Source of the DNA: Mucilaginibacter myungsuensis
GTDB lineage: Bacteria > Bacteroidota > Bacteroidia > Sphingobacteriales > Sphingobacteriaceae
Length of the DNA: 64,000 nt
Assembly (NCBI RefSeq): GCF_015222005.1
Contig: NZ_JADFFL010000003.1
Span: forward strand, 558,001-622,000
Direction: 5' to 3'
Part shown: piece by piece, positions 1 to 7,820 of the stretch
Layout of the letters: every line of letters begins with the position of its first letter
Position numbering within the stretch: the first letter of the stretch is position 1
The notes under the pieces: generated by a model
Database searches by the model: none
What the model was told of the DNA's origin: nothing
Seen by the model: only the letters and a program-made list of their open reading frames with translations
Translations under genes and position numbers: made by a program

Positions 1-1411
1 TATCGTCATTGACCGCACGATCAGGTAGCACGCCCCGCCCGTCGCATTTGCCGCATGCTAATAGGAAACGCCTGTCGGATATAGCTACATCAAGTTTTGT
101 ATTGGGCAACACCACGCTTACCCAATCGCCGGTAAAGCAGGTCGGCTCGCCTGTTTCCTGTCCCACTATTGCCCCTAATTGATAGCACTTGAAAGCTGCG
201 GCAAATATCGCGGCGGACGAGTACGTACTATTACCGGTCAGCAAATAGATGTCGCCCTTAAATAAAAGATCGTTCTTAGGTGGCGTGACGGGCTGAAAAG
301 TTTGCGTTACCATAGTGCCATTTCGCGCCGTCAACAACAATTTTCGCCCTGCTTCCAGCCTGATATAAATTGGGTAATACAGGTAATGATACCATTTGAA
401 CCAACCGGCAAATTTGCGGTTAGCCTGTATCAGGTCTCGTTTCGACTCTTTACTTACCTTGATATCGACCTGTGTATATTGCGCTACAGGTTTATCGGTG
501 ATATACTCATAAAGTATCTGGTTAAGCCGGGTGGTCCCGCCATCATTATTCCTGATATCAATGATCAGATCTTTTAACCCCGCCTTCCTGATCCTGGTAA
601 ATACGCTATCGCAAAACGGCCTGAAATTTTCCAGATCGGCACAGGCTTTGTATTCAAGTACTCCTATTCGCTGGTCGGGTAATTCATAGTAAGCATAGTT
701 AGGATACCTGATCAGATAGTTCTTGGCTTCGCTTTGTGGTTTGGCGCGCAGCTGATCTACTTGTTCCAATTTTGCTCCCGTCATCACAATTTCTTTTACA
801 GCGTCGCCATCAGCGTAAGTGATCTTAAACTGCTTCATCATCCCGTAACTCACCCAAAACATCCTGCTAAAGTCTCCCGAACAATAACTCTCTTCGTAGC
901 GGTCATTTTCCGGATTGTAGCTGCCTAATATTTTATCAACAATATCCTGAGCCGGTACGCCATTGATGCTTTTGATCTGGGTATTATAAGGCAGATCCGC
1001 CTTTCTCGAATTAACGAACAACATCCTTTTGTATATCCTAACGGGCAGCGGAAAAAACAGACCGTCCCTATCAATATATTGCTGTATTTCCTCGCCCGGC
1101 GCATTGACGTAATTATGCCCGTCTTTGATCACATCGAACACCATCGGCGCAAACATATTCATAAAGTCCATGCGGTTAAGTGGTTTGGTTATCCGGGCTT
1201 TGAGCTGTTCGTAGCGTTTAAGGACAGTATCCCTTGGTGTCTCTTTAAAATAATTGGGGTGGATCTCCTCAAACTTCTTCAGCAGCGCATCCAGATCCTG
1301 ATGTAGTTGAGCTACTGGGTACTTTTTGTAATAGCTGACGGTATCAAAGACCTGCGCTAACGAGGTGTTGGTGATCAATGTCAGGACGAGGAAAAGGAGT
1401 TTGACTTTCAT
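1..1411 (-). CDS. S41-family (tail-specific) peptidase, exported; C-terminus cut by window edge
   Basis: Reading leftward from an ATG at 1411 the frame is open to base 1 (470 codons), so the gene is partial at its 3' end. The start encodes a signal peptide (MKVKLLFLVLTLITNTSLAQ). Two S41 hallmarks are visible: IRNNDGGTTR near residue 285-295 (the glycine-rich strand) and GNSTYSSAAIFA near residue 398-410, which holds the candidate catalytic serine in the TxSSA context; GQETGEP follows about ten residues later. Such proteins cleave periplasmic or secreted peptides at a C-terminal side. The catalytic lysine and the end of the domain cannot be assessed fully because of the edge. No gene neighbour on the left is visible; the right neighbour is dnaK, with a terminator and a repeat between. 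Confidence 0.85.
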   Translation of the reverse strand, partial: MKVKLLFLVLTLITNTSLAQVFDTVSYYKKYPVAQLHQDLDALLKKFEEIHPNYFKETPRDTVLKRYEQLKARITKPLNRMDFMNMFAPMVFDVIKDGHNYVNAPGEEIQQYIDRDGLFFPLPVRIYKRMLFVNSRKADLPYNTQIKSINGVPAQDIVDKILGSYNPENDRYEESYCSGDFSRMFWVSYGMMKQFKITYADGDAVKEIVMTGAKLEQVDQLRAKPQSEAKNYLIRYPNYAYYELPDQRIGVLEYKACADLENFRPFCDSVFTRIRKAGLKDLIIDIRNNDGGTTRLNQILYEYITDKPVAQYTQVDIKVSKESKRDLIQANRKFAGWFKWYHYLYYPIYIRLEAGRKLLLTARNGTMVTQTFQPVTPPKNDLLFKGDIYLLTGNSTYSSAAIFAAAFKCYQLGAIVGQETGEPTCFTGDWVSVVLPNTKLDVAISDRRFLLACGKCDGRGVLPDRAVNDD

Positions 1412-1505
1412 GGTGACACGGGTTTAGTACAAGTTCAGCACTTGATAAGGGAATTGCAATGCTCATCTACTTATTTAACATCTTTTAACCTTCGATCTGC
1501 CGGAT

Positions 1506-1603
1506 CCGTCATTGCGAGGAACGAAGCAATCTCTGCACCCAAAGGTCGTCCTTGCATAGCCACTCTGCTAACGTAGAGATTGCTTCGTTCCTCGCTATGA
1601 CGG
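1506..1603. repeat. Intergenic inverted repeat, family A (CATTGCGAGGAACGAAGCAA)
   Basis: The left arm (1506-1535) reads GTCATTGCGAGGAACGAAGC and the right arm (1576-1603) is its near-perfect reverse complement, with about 40 bases between. Related copies lie at 40745-40823 and, more diverged, at 38648-38739. It lies between the S41 peptidase and dnaK, outside any gene. It can form a long hairpin in RNA; whether it is a mobile palindromic unit is inference. Confidence 0.85.
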
Positions 1604-1628
1604 TTGGTAAAGGTTTATTTAAACGCAC

Positions 1629-1660
1629 AAAGCCCCAATGGATCTCTCCATCGGGGCTTT
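1629..1660 (-). terminator. Rho-independent-type hairpin after dnaK
   Basis: AAAGCCCC and GGGGCTTT form a perfect stem, extended inside by GATGG/CCATC-type pairs, 20 bases past the dnaK stop. The stem is flanked by A/T runs on both sides, so it could stop transcription from either side. Confidence 0.8.
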
Positions 1661-1679
1661 GCTTTATATATTGATCTGA

Positions 1680-3584
1680 CTATTTTACTTCTTCAAAATC
1701 AACATCGGTCACGCTATCAGCGCCGCCTTGTGGTTGGCCACCACCTTGCTGACCTGCATCCGGACCTGGTGCGCCGCCTTCGGCAGATGCTTTGTACATA
1801 TCCTCAGATGCTGCCTGCCATGCAGCGTTCAACGCGGTTTGAGCAGTTTCGATATCGCCTAAGTTTTTGGCAGCGTAAGCTTCTTTCAACTTGGTCAGGC
1901 CTTCTTCGATCGGTGCTTTTTTGTCAGCAGGGATCTTATCACCGTACTCTTTCAATTGTTTCTCGGTCGAGAAGATCAGCGCGTCAGCCGAGTTCAGTTT
2001 CTCAACTTCTTCTTTAGCTATACGGTCGGCATCAGCGTTAGCTTCAGCTTCTTCTTTCATCTTCTTGATCTCGGCATCAGTTAAGCCTGACGAAGCCTCG
2101 ATACGGATCTTTTGCTCTTTACCGGTAGCTTTATCTTTTGCAGATACGTGCAGGATACCGTTAGCATCGATATCGAAGGTAACTTCTACCTGTGGTACAC
2201 CGCGAGGTGCAGGTGGGATACCATCTAAGTGGAAACGGCCGATCGTACGGTTACCCGCTGCCATTGGGCGCTCACCTTGTAAAATGTGGATCTCTACAGA
2301 TGGCTGACTGTCAGACGCGGTAGAGAACACTTCCGATTTTTTGGTCGGGATGGTCGTGTTAGATTCGATCAGTTTGGTCATTACACCACCCATAGTTTCG
2401 ATACCTAATGATAACGGGGTAACGTCTAACAACAATACGTCCTTAACCTCACCTGTCATTACACCACCTTGTATAGCAGCACCGATCGCTACAACCTCAT
2501 CCGGGTTAACACCTTTTGACGGCGCTTTACCAAAGAATTTTTGTACAGCTTCCTGGATAGCAGGGATACGGGTAGAACCACCAACCAAGATCACTTCGTC
2601 GATATCAGACACGCTGTAACCTGCATTTTTCAATGCGGTACGGCAAGGCTCAATGGTACGTTTGATCAGGCTGTCAGCCAATTGCTCAAATTTAGCACGG
2701 GTCAAAGTTTTAACCAAGTGCTTAGGCATACCGTCAACAGCGGTGATGTATGGTAAGTTGATCTCGCTCTGGGTAGTGCTCGATAACTCGATCTTAGCTT
2801 TCTCAGCAGCTTCTTTTAAACGTTGCAAGCCCATAGGGTCTTTACGCAGGTCAATACCTTCGTCATTCTTAAATTCGTCTGCCAACCAGTCAATAATAAC
2901 CTGGTCAAAGTCGTCACCACCTAAGTGCGTGTCACCATCGGTAGATTTTACTTCGAAGATACCATCACCTAACTCCAGTACAGATACGTCATGCGTACCA
3001 CCACCGCAGTCAAATACAGCTATCTTCATGTCCTTATGCGCTTTGTCCAGGCCGTAAGCAAGGGCAGCAGCAGTAGGCTCGTTAATGATACGTTTAACTA
3101 CCAAACCTGCGATCTCGCCTGCTTCTTTAGTAGCCTGACGTTGCGCATCGTTAAAGTAAGCCGGAACGGTGATAACCGCTTCAGTAACTTCGTGACCCAA
3201 AAAGTCCTCAGCGGTTTTCTTCATTTTTTGAAGCACCATTGCTGATATCTCTTGCGGGGTATATTTACGGTCGCCTATCTCTACACGTGGGGTGTTGTTG
3301 TCACCTTTAACCACTTTGTAAGGCACGCGGCCGGCTTCAGCAGTAACCTCGTTATATTGGTTACCCATAAAGCGCTTAATTGAATAAATGGTTTTTGTAG
3401 GGTTTGTGATCGCCTGACGTTTTGCAGGATCACCTACTTTACGCTCGCCGTTGTCCACAAACGCCACTACCGACGGCGTGGTACGTTTACCCTCGCTGTT
3501 AGCAATTACTACCGGCTCGTTACCTTCCATTACTGCTACGCAGGAGTTTGTTGTTCCTAAGTCGATTCCTATGATCTTTGACAT
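1680..3584 (-). CDS. dnaK: Chaperone protein DnaK (Hsp70)
   Basis: Cytoplasmic ATP-dependent chaperone that binds unfolded peptides and works with DnaJ and GrpE. The 634-residue length is standard. The N-terminal nucleotide-binding domain (about 1-380) begins with the phosphate loop GIDLGTTNS at 6-14; the second phosphate motif is [11 protein letters not shown] at 191-201, where most Hsp70s have a D-[LI]-GGGTFD form, so Cys193 and His198 are variant. The interdomain linker [13 protein letters not shown] and the substrate-binding domain follow, then a helical lid and a Gly/Gln-rich stretch ending in DVDFEEVK, close to the usual EEVD-like tail. No dnaJ or grpE sits next to it here. Upstream at 3634-3650 there is a sigma-54-like sequence. 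Confidence 0.98.
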   Translation of the reverse strand: MSKIIGIDLGTTNSCVAVMEGNEPVVIANSEGKRTTPSVVAFVDNGERKVGDPAKRQAITNPTKTIYSIKRFMGNQYNEVTAEAGRVPYKVVKGDNNTPRVEIGDRKYTPQEISAMVLQKMKKTAEDFLGHEVTEAVITVPAYFNDAQRQATKEAGEIAGLVVKRIINEPTAAALAYGLDKAHKDMKIAVFDCGGGTHDVSVLELGDGIFEVKSTDGDTHLGGDDFDQVIIDWLADEFKNDEGIDLRKDPMGLQRLKEAAEKAKIELSSTTQSEINLPYITAVDGMPKHLVKTLTRAKFEQLADSLIKRTIEPCRTALKNAGYSVSDIDEVILVGGSTRIPAIQEAVQKFFGKAPSKGVNPDEVVAIGAAIQGGVMTGEVKDVLLLDVTPLSLGIETMGGVMTKLIESNTTIPTKKSEVFSTASDSQPSVEIHILQGERPMAAGNRTIGRFHLDGIPPAPRGVPQVEVTFDIDANGILHVSAKDKATGKEQKIRIEASSGLTDAEIKKMKEEAEANADADRIAKEEVEKLNSADALIFSTEKQLKEYGDKIPADKKAPIEEGLTKLKEAYAAKNLGDIETAQTALNAAWQAASEDMYKASAEGGAPGPDAGQQGGGQPQGGADSVTDVDFEEVK

Positions 3585-3633
3585 AATATGATTGATATTT
3601 CTTTTTTACTCGTTTGTCTTACTCCCCTATATT

Positions 3634-3650
3634 AACAATGCTTGTGCCAA
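3634..3650 (-). promoter_or_regulatory. Sigma-54-like promoter candidate for dnaK
   Basis: On the minus strand the sequence is TTGGCACAAGCATTGTT, ending 50 bases before the dnaK ATG. It matches the -24/-12 form TTGGCAC-N5-TTGC with exactly 10 bases between GG and the second dinucleotide, except that the invariant C of GC is T. No good TAnnTTTG box was seen in this gap. This is a pattern match only. Confidence 0.4.
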
Positions 3651-3670
3651 TATTTGTTTGGCGTAAATTG

Positions 3671-3710
3671 TCAGGTAAAAGGCGAAAGGTGAAAGGCAAA
3701 AGGTCAAAAA
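3671..3710. repeat. Short-word tandem repeat AAAGGCGAAAGGTGAAAGG
   Basis: Five or so imperfect copies of a 7-8 base word of the form AAAGGTG/AAAGGCA run in tandem upstream of dnaK. The same word, with its complement forming a hairpin, occurs at 19257-19327 after rpsN. Confidence 0.75.
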
Positions 3711-3873
3711 ACGTCAGGTTTGGCTGACTTATCGATGACAGGTTGACAGAAATTGAAGATGTGCAGATATTCCCCCCAGTCATCATGAGTAGTTTCTAAC
3801 AGCGACGTGGCAATCCCCGATAAGCAGAGCAGTCTTATAAGTACTTTGAAAAAGAACGGTCTGTCACGTTTCA

Positions 3874-3950
3874 GTACCGGTAGCCCCGTCATCCGCTACA
3901 GATCCTCGCTCGTTCCTCGCTGTGGGTTTTCCGCTCCTACCGGGTTTAGG
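3874..3950. repeat. Dispersed GC-rich repeat, family C
   Basis: The stretch contains CATCCGCTACAGATCCTCGC, then CGCTGTGGGTTTTCCGCTCC and a CGGGTTTAGG end; CGGTAG/CTACCG form short inverted ends. A second copy is at 34590-34675 (CTATCCACTACAACTCCTCGC ... CGGGGTTTCCG ... TCAGGTTTGG). The block is much richer in GC than the flanking DNA and encodes nothing. Together with the promoter and word repeat it fills the gap between dnaK and the next gene. Confidence 0.7.
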
Positions 3951-4012
3951 TTGATAAGTAGGTGCATAAATATAACTATTTATTTAGTTCAAAGGTGTAT
4001 CTTCACATTATT

Positions 4013-4513
4013 TTGAAAAAGGTCGTTATCATTTTAACGTTATTGTTCCCATTGATCGTTTACACACAATCTGTCCCCACCAAAAAAGAACAATACGACT
4101 TCCTAAAATGGGCCATCAAAAGCGAAGACCTAAGATACATGATCATGGAGACCGACCTGTTCACTATAACTGATCTGGGTACCGGAGACAAGACGACCCT
4201 GGATTACCTAAAAGTGAACAGTAAGGAGAAAGCCTATTTTGCCAAACAGATAAAGTATAATGCGGCGCACCGGGTGTTAGACTCGACAATGTTACCGGGG
4301 ATCCATTTACAAGAAGCATTATCCGATGAAACGAGGTTTACCCGAATAGCTATGCCGATCTTCTCTACCAACAAGCGAATGATCTTCCTTAAATATTACT
4401 ACAGATCGGGAGGCAGCGAACGTGCCCGGATAAACATCTATTTGACAGACAAGAACGGCAAATGGTTCTACAGCCACATCCAGGCCTTTCCTACGATGGA
4501 TGGTATGGAATAA
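4013..4513 (+). CDS. Small exported protein of unknown function
   Basis: I do not recognise the family. From a TTG at 4013 the product is 166 residues and starts with a good signal peptide, MKKVVIILTLLFPLIVYTQS; an upstream in-frame GTG at 3962 would add 17 residues in front of that signal and is less likely. The mature part is about 148 residues, mixed alpha/beta in look, with no membrane segment, cysteine pair or known motif. It ends 74 bases before the next lipoprotein gene and reads in the same direction as the LVIVD pair. Base use is like the neighbours. Function cannot be stated. Confidence 0.65.
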   Translation: MKKVVIILTLLFPLIVYTQSVPTKKEQYDFLKWAIKSEDLRYMIMETDLFTITDLGTGDKTTLDYLKVNSKEKAYFAKQIKYNAAHRVLDSTMLPGIHLQEALSDETRFTRIAMPIFSTNKRMIFLKYYYRSGGSERARINIYLTDKNGKWFYSHIQAFPTMDGME

Positions 4514-4586
4514 TGAAAGCCCCCTTCACAAAACCTTAACACCTCCACCCCTTGCCCAATTAAAACCTGCTGCTTATCTTAGGCAA

Positions 4587-5084
4587 ATGAAACCTTATCA
4601 TTTACTGCTCTTACTGGTCCTGATCAGTGGCTGCCGCAGAGACGAGCAAGATCCGCAGACCAACTACTTCCCCGTGCTGTTAAGTCGTGAATCGTTAGAA
4701 CGGTCTATTACTTTCCATGGTCCTGTACCAATCGAGATACCTGCCAAGGTTTATTATAAGGACAATTTTATCCTCATTAGCGAGCGTTTTAAAGGCGTCC
4801 ACGTTATTGATAATACCGACCCGGCCAAACCCGTTAACCGCGGCTACATCAATGTGCCGGGTTGTGTAGATATGGCCGTTAAAGGGAATGTGCTGTATGT
4901 AGACAACGCGGTTGATATGCTGGCGATAGACCTTAGCAGCATCGGCAACACGGTCATCAATGTTTTATCGCGTACTAAGAATGCATTCCCCGAGCTTACC
5001 CCGCCCGATGGCGGATCAGTGCCGGATAAATACAAACCAGAGAACCGTCCACCGAATACCATACTTGTAGGCTGGGAGAAATAA
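4587..5084 (+). CDS. LVIVD repeat lipoprotein (short member of a pair)
   Basis: An ATG at 4587 gives MKPYHLLLLLVLISGCRR, a lipoprotein signal with lipobox LISGC, so this start is preferred to the longer frame opening at 4500. The 165-residue product contains LVIVD-type strands (FKGVHVIDNTDPAKPVNRG, then VKGNVLYVDNAVDMLAIDLSS), which in larger family members form a beta-propeller on the cell surface or in the periplasm. It ends with GWEK and its stop overlaps the start of the next gene (TAATG), so the two are translationally coupled. The protein has too few repeats for a full propeller by itself; it may work with the next gene product. Confidence 0.8.
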   Translation: MKPYHLLLLLVLISGCRRDEQDPQTNYFPVLLSRESLERSITFHGPVPIEIPAKVYYKDNFILISERFKGVHVIDNTDPAKPVNRGYINVPGCVDMAVKGNVLYVDNAVDMLAIDLSSIGNTVINVLSRTKNAFPELTPPDGGSVPDKYKPENRPPNTILVGWEK

Positions 5085-5827
5085 TGATGAACGACCTGAA
5101 AAAAACCTTAAGTCTGGCGGTACTGATCTTGCTTTTTACAGCATGCGGTAAAGACTATGTTGGCCCTAACAATACCGGCACCAATGCGGGCATTGGTGGT
5201 TCGCTGGCCCGTTTCGCAGTGGCGGGTAATACGCTATATACCGTAACACCCAACCGGTTAAATACCTACGATATCACCAACGCCGCGCTGCCGGTGTACC
5301 GCGCCACCAGTTACCTGAACGCCAATAGCGAAAGCATTTTTGCTACACCCAAATTCCTGTATATCGGCGCTCAAACGGGCATGTCCATATTCGACGCCGC
5401 CGACCCGTTCAACCCCAAGTACCTGGGAGGTTACTCGCATGCCCGCGCTTGCGACCCGGTAGTAGCGAATGACAAATACGCTTTCGCATCGTTAAGGAGC
5501 AGTTCGGTCTGTACGATCGGGCAAAATCAGATCGATGTAATTGATATTACAGTACCGACCGCGCCAAAATTTCTGCTCAGCTACCCTATGACCGAACCTT
5601 ACGGTTTGGGCCTGGATGGTAACTACCTATTCGTGTGCGACCGCGGCCTGAAGCTTTATGATATTACCGACGTGGCCAAACCTGTGCTGAAACAAACTAT
5701 CAACATTGGCGCCCGCGATGTGATCTTGCAGAGCGGGAAACTCATTTGCATAGCTACAGACGGCCTTTATCAGTTCAATTATGCAGGTGGCACTCTGGTG
5801 CAGATCAGCAAGCTTAACCTTAACTAA
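5084..5827 (+). CDS. LVIVD repeat lipoprotein (long member of a pair)
   Basis: The 247-residue product starts with a signal and lipobox (LILLFTACGKD), so it is probably anchored in an outer or inner membrane. At least four LVIVD blades can be read: NTLYTVTPNRLNTYDITN, KFLYIGAQTGMSIFDAAD, the block with NQIDVIDITVPTAPKFL, and NYLFVCDRGLKLYDITD, each ending in a DI[TA]xxxxP turn. The family folds as a beta-propeller of unknown ligand. Its ATG overlaps the stop of the preceding LVIVD gene by one base; a second ATG three bases on is an alternative start. The next gene begins eight bases after its stop, so all three are probably one transcript. Confidence 0.85.
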   Translation: MMNDLKKTLSLAVLILLFTACGKDYVGPNNTGTNAGIGGSLARFAVAGNTLYTVTPNRLNTYDITNAALPVYRATSYLNANSESIFATPKFLYIGAQTGMSIFDAADPFNPKYLGGYSHARACDPVVANDKYAFASLRSSSVCTIGQNQIDVIDITVPTAPKFLLSYPMTEPYGLGLDGNYLFVCDRGLKLYDITDVAKPVLKQTINIGARDVILQSGKLICIATDGLYQFNYAGGTLVQISKLNLN

Positions 5828-5834
5828 CCCCGCC

Positions 5835-6584
5835 TTGTACAAGTTCCTTATCACCCTCGCTTTATTGTTCATATGTTTGGACAGCATGGCCCAAAGGCGG
5901 CCCTTACCGCCGTTGTTCCCTCCGCATCCATCGCGCCGCGATCCGGCCCGAGACTCTGCGCTTATCCGAAAAAGGGACAGCTTGATAGAGGCCCATCGCG
6001 ATACAACCGCTTTCACCAACGCCGGGTTGATGACCATTGGCTTGGAACCGATATTCCATTTTAATAATGCCCTTAAGTTTGATCTGGCCTACAAGTTTCC
6101 GGGCAAAAAATTTGGTTTGGAACTAACTCCCGAGATCTATACCGGCCAGCGTTTATTTTCTTTCAACGGCGACCGGATCGACGGTTTTGGCATTGGTCTT
6201 TACCATCAAAGCTATATTACAAATGGCAAAAGCAAACCCATTATCACCAGCTTGGGGTTGACCTACCGCGCCGTAAATGTAAAATATAACGACGAAGGTT
6301 TTATCCCCGAACAACGTAACGGCCTTACATATTACCGCTACCGCGAATTTGAGGATGTGGTTAAGGCACAGAACATCATGATCAACGCCACCGTGGCCGG
6401 TCGGCTAACAAACAACAGAAGTCCTGTATTTTTGGATATTTACTGCGGAGTAGGTTACAAATTCGGCTCAGAAAGTGCTACTTATCCGGGCAACCGTAAC
6501 TATAAAAATTACATGTGGGACTTTGGCTATAACGGGGCTACGTTGCTTGCCGGCGTAAAATTTGGTCCGAGTGTGGTATTTTAA
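5835..6584 (+). CDS. Probable outer-membrane beta-barrel protein
   Basis: From a TTG at 5835 the product is 249 residues with a signal peptide (MYKFLITLALLFICLDSMAQ). A start at an in-frame ATG 54 bases upstream would overlap the LVIVD gene and put a charged leader before the signal, so TTG is preferred. After a Pro/Arg-rich linker (RRPLPPLFPPHPSRRDPARD), alternating strands rich in Tyr/Phe/Gly (LAYKFPGKKFGLELTPEIYTG, FGIGLYHQSY, YCGVGYKFG) and a final aromatic residue (GPSVVF) point to a beta-barrel. The family is not recognised. It closes the LVIVD cluster and could be the membrane partner of those lipoproteins. Confidence 0.7.
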   Translation: MYKFLITLALLFICLDSMAQRRPLPPLFPPHPSRRDPARDSALIRKRDSLIEAHRDTTAFTNAGLMTIGLEPIFHFNNALKFDLAYKFPGKKFGLELTPEIYTGQRLFSFNGDRIDGFGIGLYHQSYITNGKSKPIITSLGLTYRAVNVKYNDEGFIPEQRNGLTYYRYREFEDVVKAQNIMINATVAGRLTNNRSPVFLDIYCGVGYKFGSESATYPGNRNYKNYMWDFGYNGATLLAGVKFGPSVVF

Positions 6585-6671
6585 GCCTGATCTGTGATCG
6601 TTCATCGCCGCTTTGTTCACGGCACATTTTTCAATACTGAATATCAATAAGTTACAAAACCCAACAAGCGT

Positions 6672-6753
6672 GTTCACGCGTGAACATGAACACACCCATG
6701 AACACCACTGAATATCAACCTGTTATAGCCAAAATTGATCATTCACGCGTGAA
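6672..6753. promoter_or_regulatory. Two palindromes TTCACGCGTGAA upstream of the AraC gene
   Basis: A perfect 14-base palindrome GTTCACGCGTGAAC lies at 6672-6685, and its 12-base core recurs at 6742-6753 inside a larger near-palindrome (GATC-A-core-C-GATC). Centre-to-centre distance is about 69 bases. Between them are extra half sites of the form TGAACA. Pairs of identical dyads before a regulator gene suggest operators, but the run of TGAACA words also resembles the short-word repeats elsewhere in this window. They fill the 254-base gap before the promoter. Confidence 0.55.
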
Positions 6754-6804
6754 CGATCAACTTAATTAGCGTACGCCTTGCTAACCGACAGCAGAAGACC
6801 CCAA

Positions 6805-6834
6805 TTTGTATATAGTTTGATTTCTGTAACTTTG
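6805..6834 (+). promoter_or_regulatory. Bacteroidota-type promoter of the AraC gene
   Basis: TTTG at 6805-6808 and TAACTTTG at 6827-6834 (fits TAnnTTTG) are 18 bases apart, the usual spacing of the -33 and -7 boxes. The ATG starts only four bases after the -7 box, so the transcript start would fall on or next to the start codon, giving a leaderless mRNA. Confidence 0.75.
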
Positions 6835-6838
6835 CATC

Positions 6839-7741
6839 ATGCAAACCACAGAAACGTTAGAAGATTTTTACGCCCATAAGTTCGGTACCACACCCCCGCC
6901 TACGGCAAACGGCGTCGGGGCGTTCAATGTGTTCCGTTTAGAGGATTGCTGGAATGGCGGCAAAGTGGTTACGCCTTACTCCCGTCGCGATTTCTATAAG
7001 ATCACGCTCATCCGTGGCAAACACCGCTACCATTATGCCGATAAAAGCATCGAGGTGGACGGCACTACGCTGATCTTCTTTAACCCGCAGGTGCCTTATC
7101 GATTCGAACCTTTGGACGAAACGACCACCGGTTTCTTTTGCATTTTTAAGGACTCCTTCTTTACAGAAAGCATGCGCGGCAATATCCATGACCTGCCGAT
7201 GTTCATGCTTGGCGGCAAGCCTGCCTATACCTTGAATGAAACCCAGGAAACACAAGCTATTACGCTGTTTCAAAAGATGTTTGACGAGATCGAGTCAGAT
7301 TATCGATTTAAATATGACCTGCTGCGCAACTACGTGACCGAGATGATCCACTTCGCCATGAAGATGCAGCCTACCGAAACACTTTACCAACATCCTGATG
7401 CTAACTCCCGCATCACAGCAGTCTTTACCGAATTGTTGGAACGCCAATTTCCTATCGAGAATCCAGGGCAACGCTTTACGCTAAGATCTGCAAGTGATTT
7501 TGCAGAGCAGTTATCTGTACACGTCAATCACCTGAACAGGGCAGTGCGCTCAACCACGGGCAAGACCACTACAGCACACATAGCCGAACGTATCACAGCC
7601 GAGGCCACCGCCCTATTAAAGCATACCAGCTGGAACGTAGCTGAGATCAGCTATAGCCTTGGCTTTGAAGAACCGGCCCATTTCAATAACTTTTTTAAAA
7701 AGCATACTAACTTTACCCCTACCGCCATACGAGTTGTTTGA
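6839..7741 (+). CDS. AraC-family transcriptional regulator
   Basis: A 300-residue DNA-binding regulator. The N-terminal half (about 20-160) is a cupin-like effector domain, seen in the strand pattern around YKITLIRGKHRYHYADKS and FFNPQVPYRFEP. The C-terminal part (about 200-300) is the double helix-turn-helix: FAEQLSVHVNHLNRAVRSTT is the first motif, and VAEISYSLGFEEPAHFNNFF followed by FTPTAIR is the second, the AraC signature. It is followed after 79 bases by two short-chain dehydrogenase genes on the same strand, which are likely targets. Its own upstream region has two palindromes and a promoter that leaves no leader. Confidence 0.93.
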   Translation: MQTTETLEDFYAHKFGTTPPPTANGVGAFNVFRLEDCWNGGKVVTPYSRRDFYKITLIRGKHRYHYADKSIEVDGTTLIFFNPQVPYRFEPLDETTTGFFCIFKDSFFTESMRGNIHDLPMFMLGGKPAYTLNETQETQAITLFQKMFDEIESDYRFKYDLLRNYVTEMIHFAMKMQPTETLYQHPDANSRITAVFTELLERQFPIENPGQRFTLRSASDFAEQLSVHVNHLNRAVRSTTGKTTTAHIAERITAEATALLKHTSWNVAEISYSLGFEEPAHFNNFFKKHTNFTPTAIRVV

Positions 7742-7793
7742 ATTTCGCAAGCATTGGTTTGATTGATGTAAACGCTTCCCCTCATTGCCGCCA

Positions 7794-7801
7794 TACCTTT
7801 G
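7794..7801 (+). promoter_or_regulatory. -7 box candidate for the SDR pair
   Basis: TACCTTTG fits TAnnTTTG and lies 19 bases before the first SDR start codon. A TTTG at 7758-7761 is too far for the normal spacing, so the -33 box is not clear. Confidence 0.5.
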
Positions 7802-7820
7802 ACCTATCAAGTCAAACGAT

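Noticed and set aside
302-1306. Several plus-strand ORFs of 64-91 codons
   Set aside because: They lie opposite the S41 peptidase gene, which has clear family motifs through the whole stretch. They are antisense shadows.
1604-3245. Plus-strand ORFs up to 138 codons
   Set aside because: All are antisense to dnaK and carry no family likeness.
3962-4012. GTG start 17 codons upstream of the exported protein
   Set aside because: It would put MHKYNYLFSSKVYLHII in front of a good signal peptide that begins at the TTG at 4013, so the later start is preferred, though not proven.
3704-4016. Small ORFs on both strands upstream of the exported protein gene
   Set aside because: They cover the family C repeat and have no signal peptide or likeness; the repeat explains the sequence.
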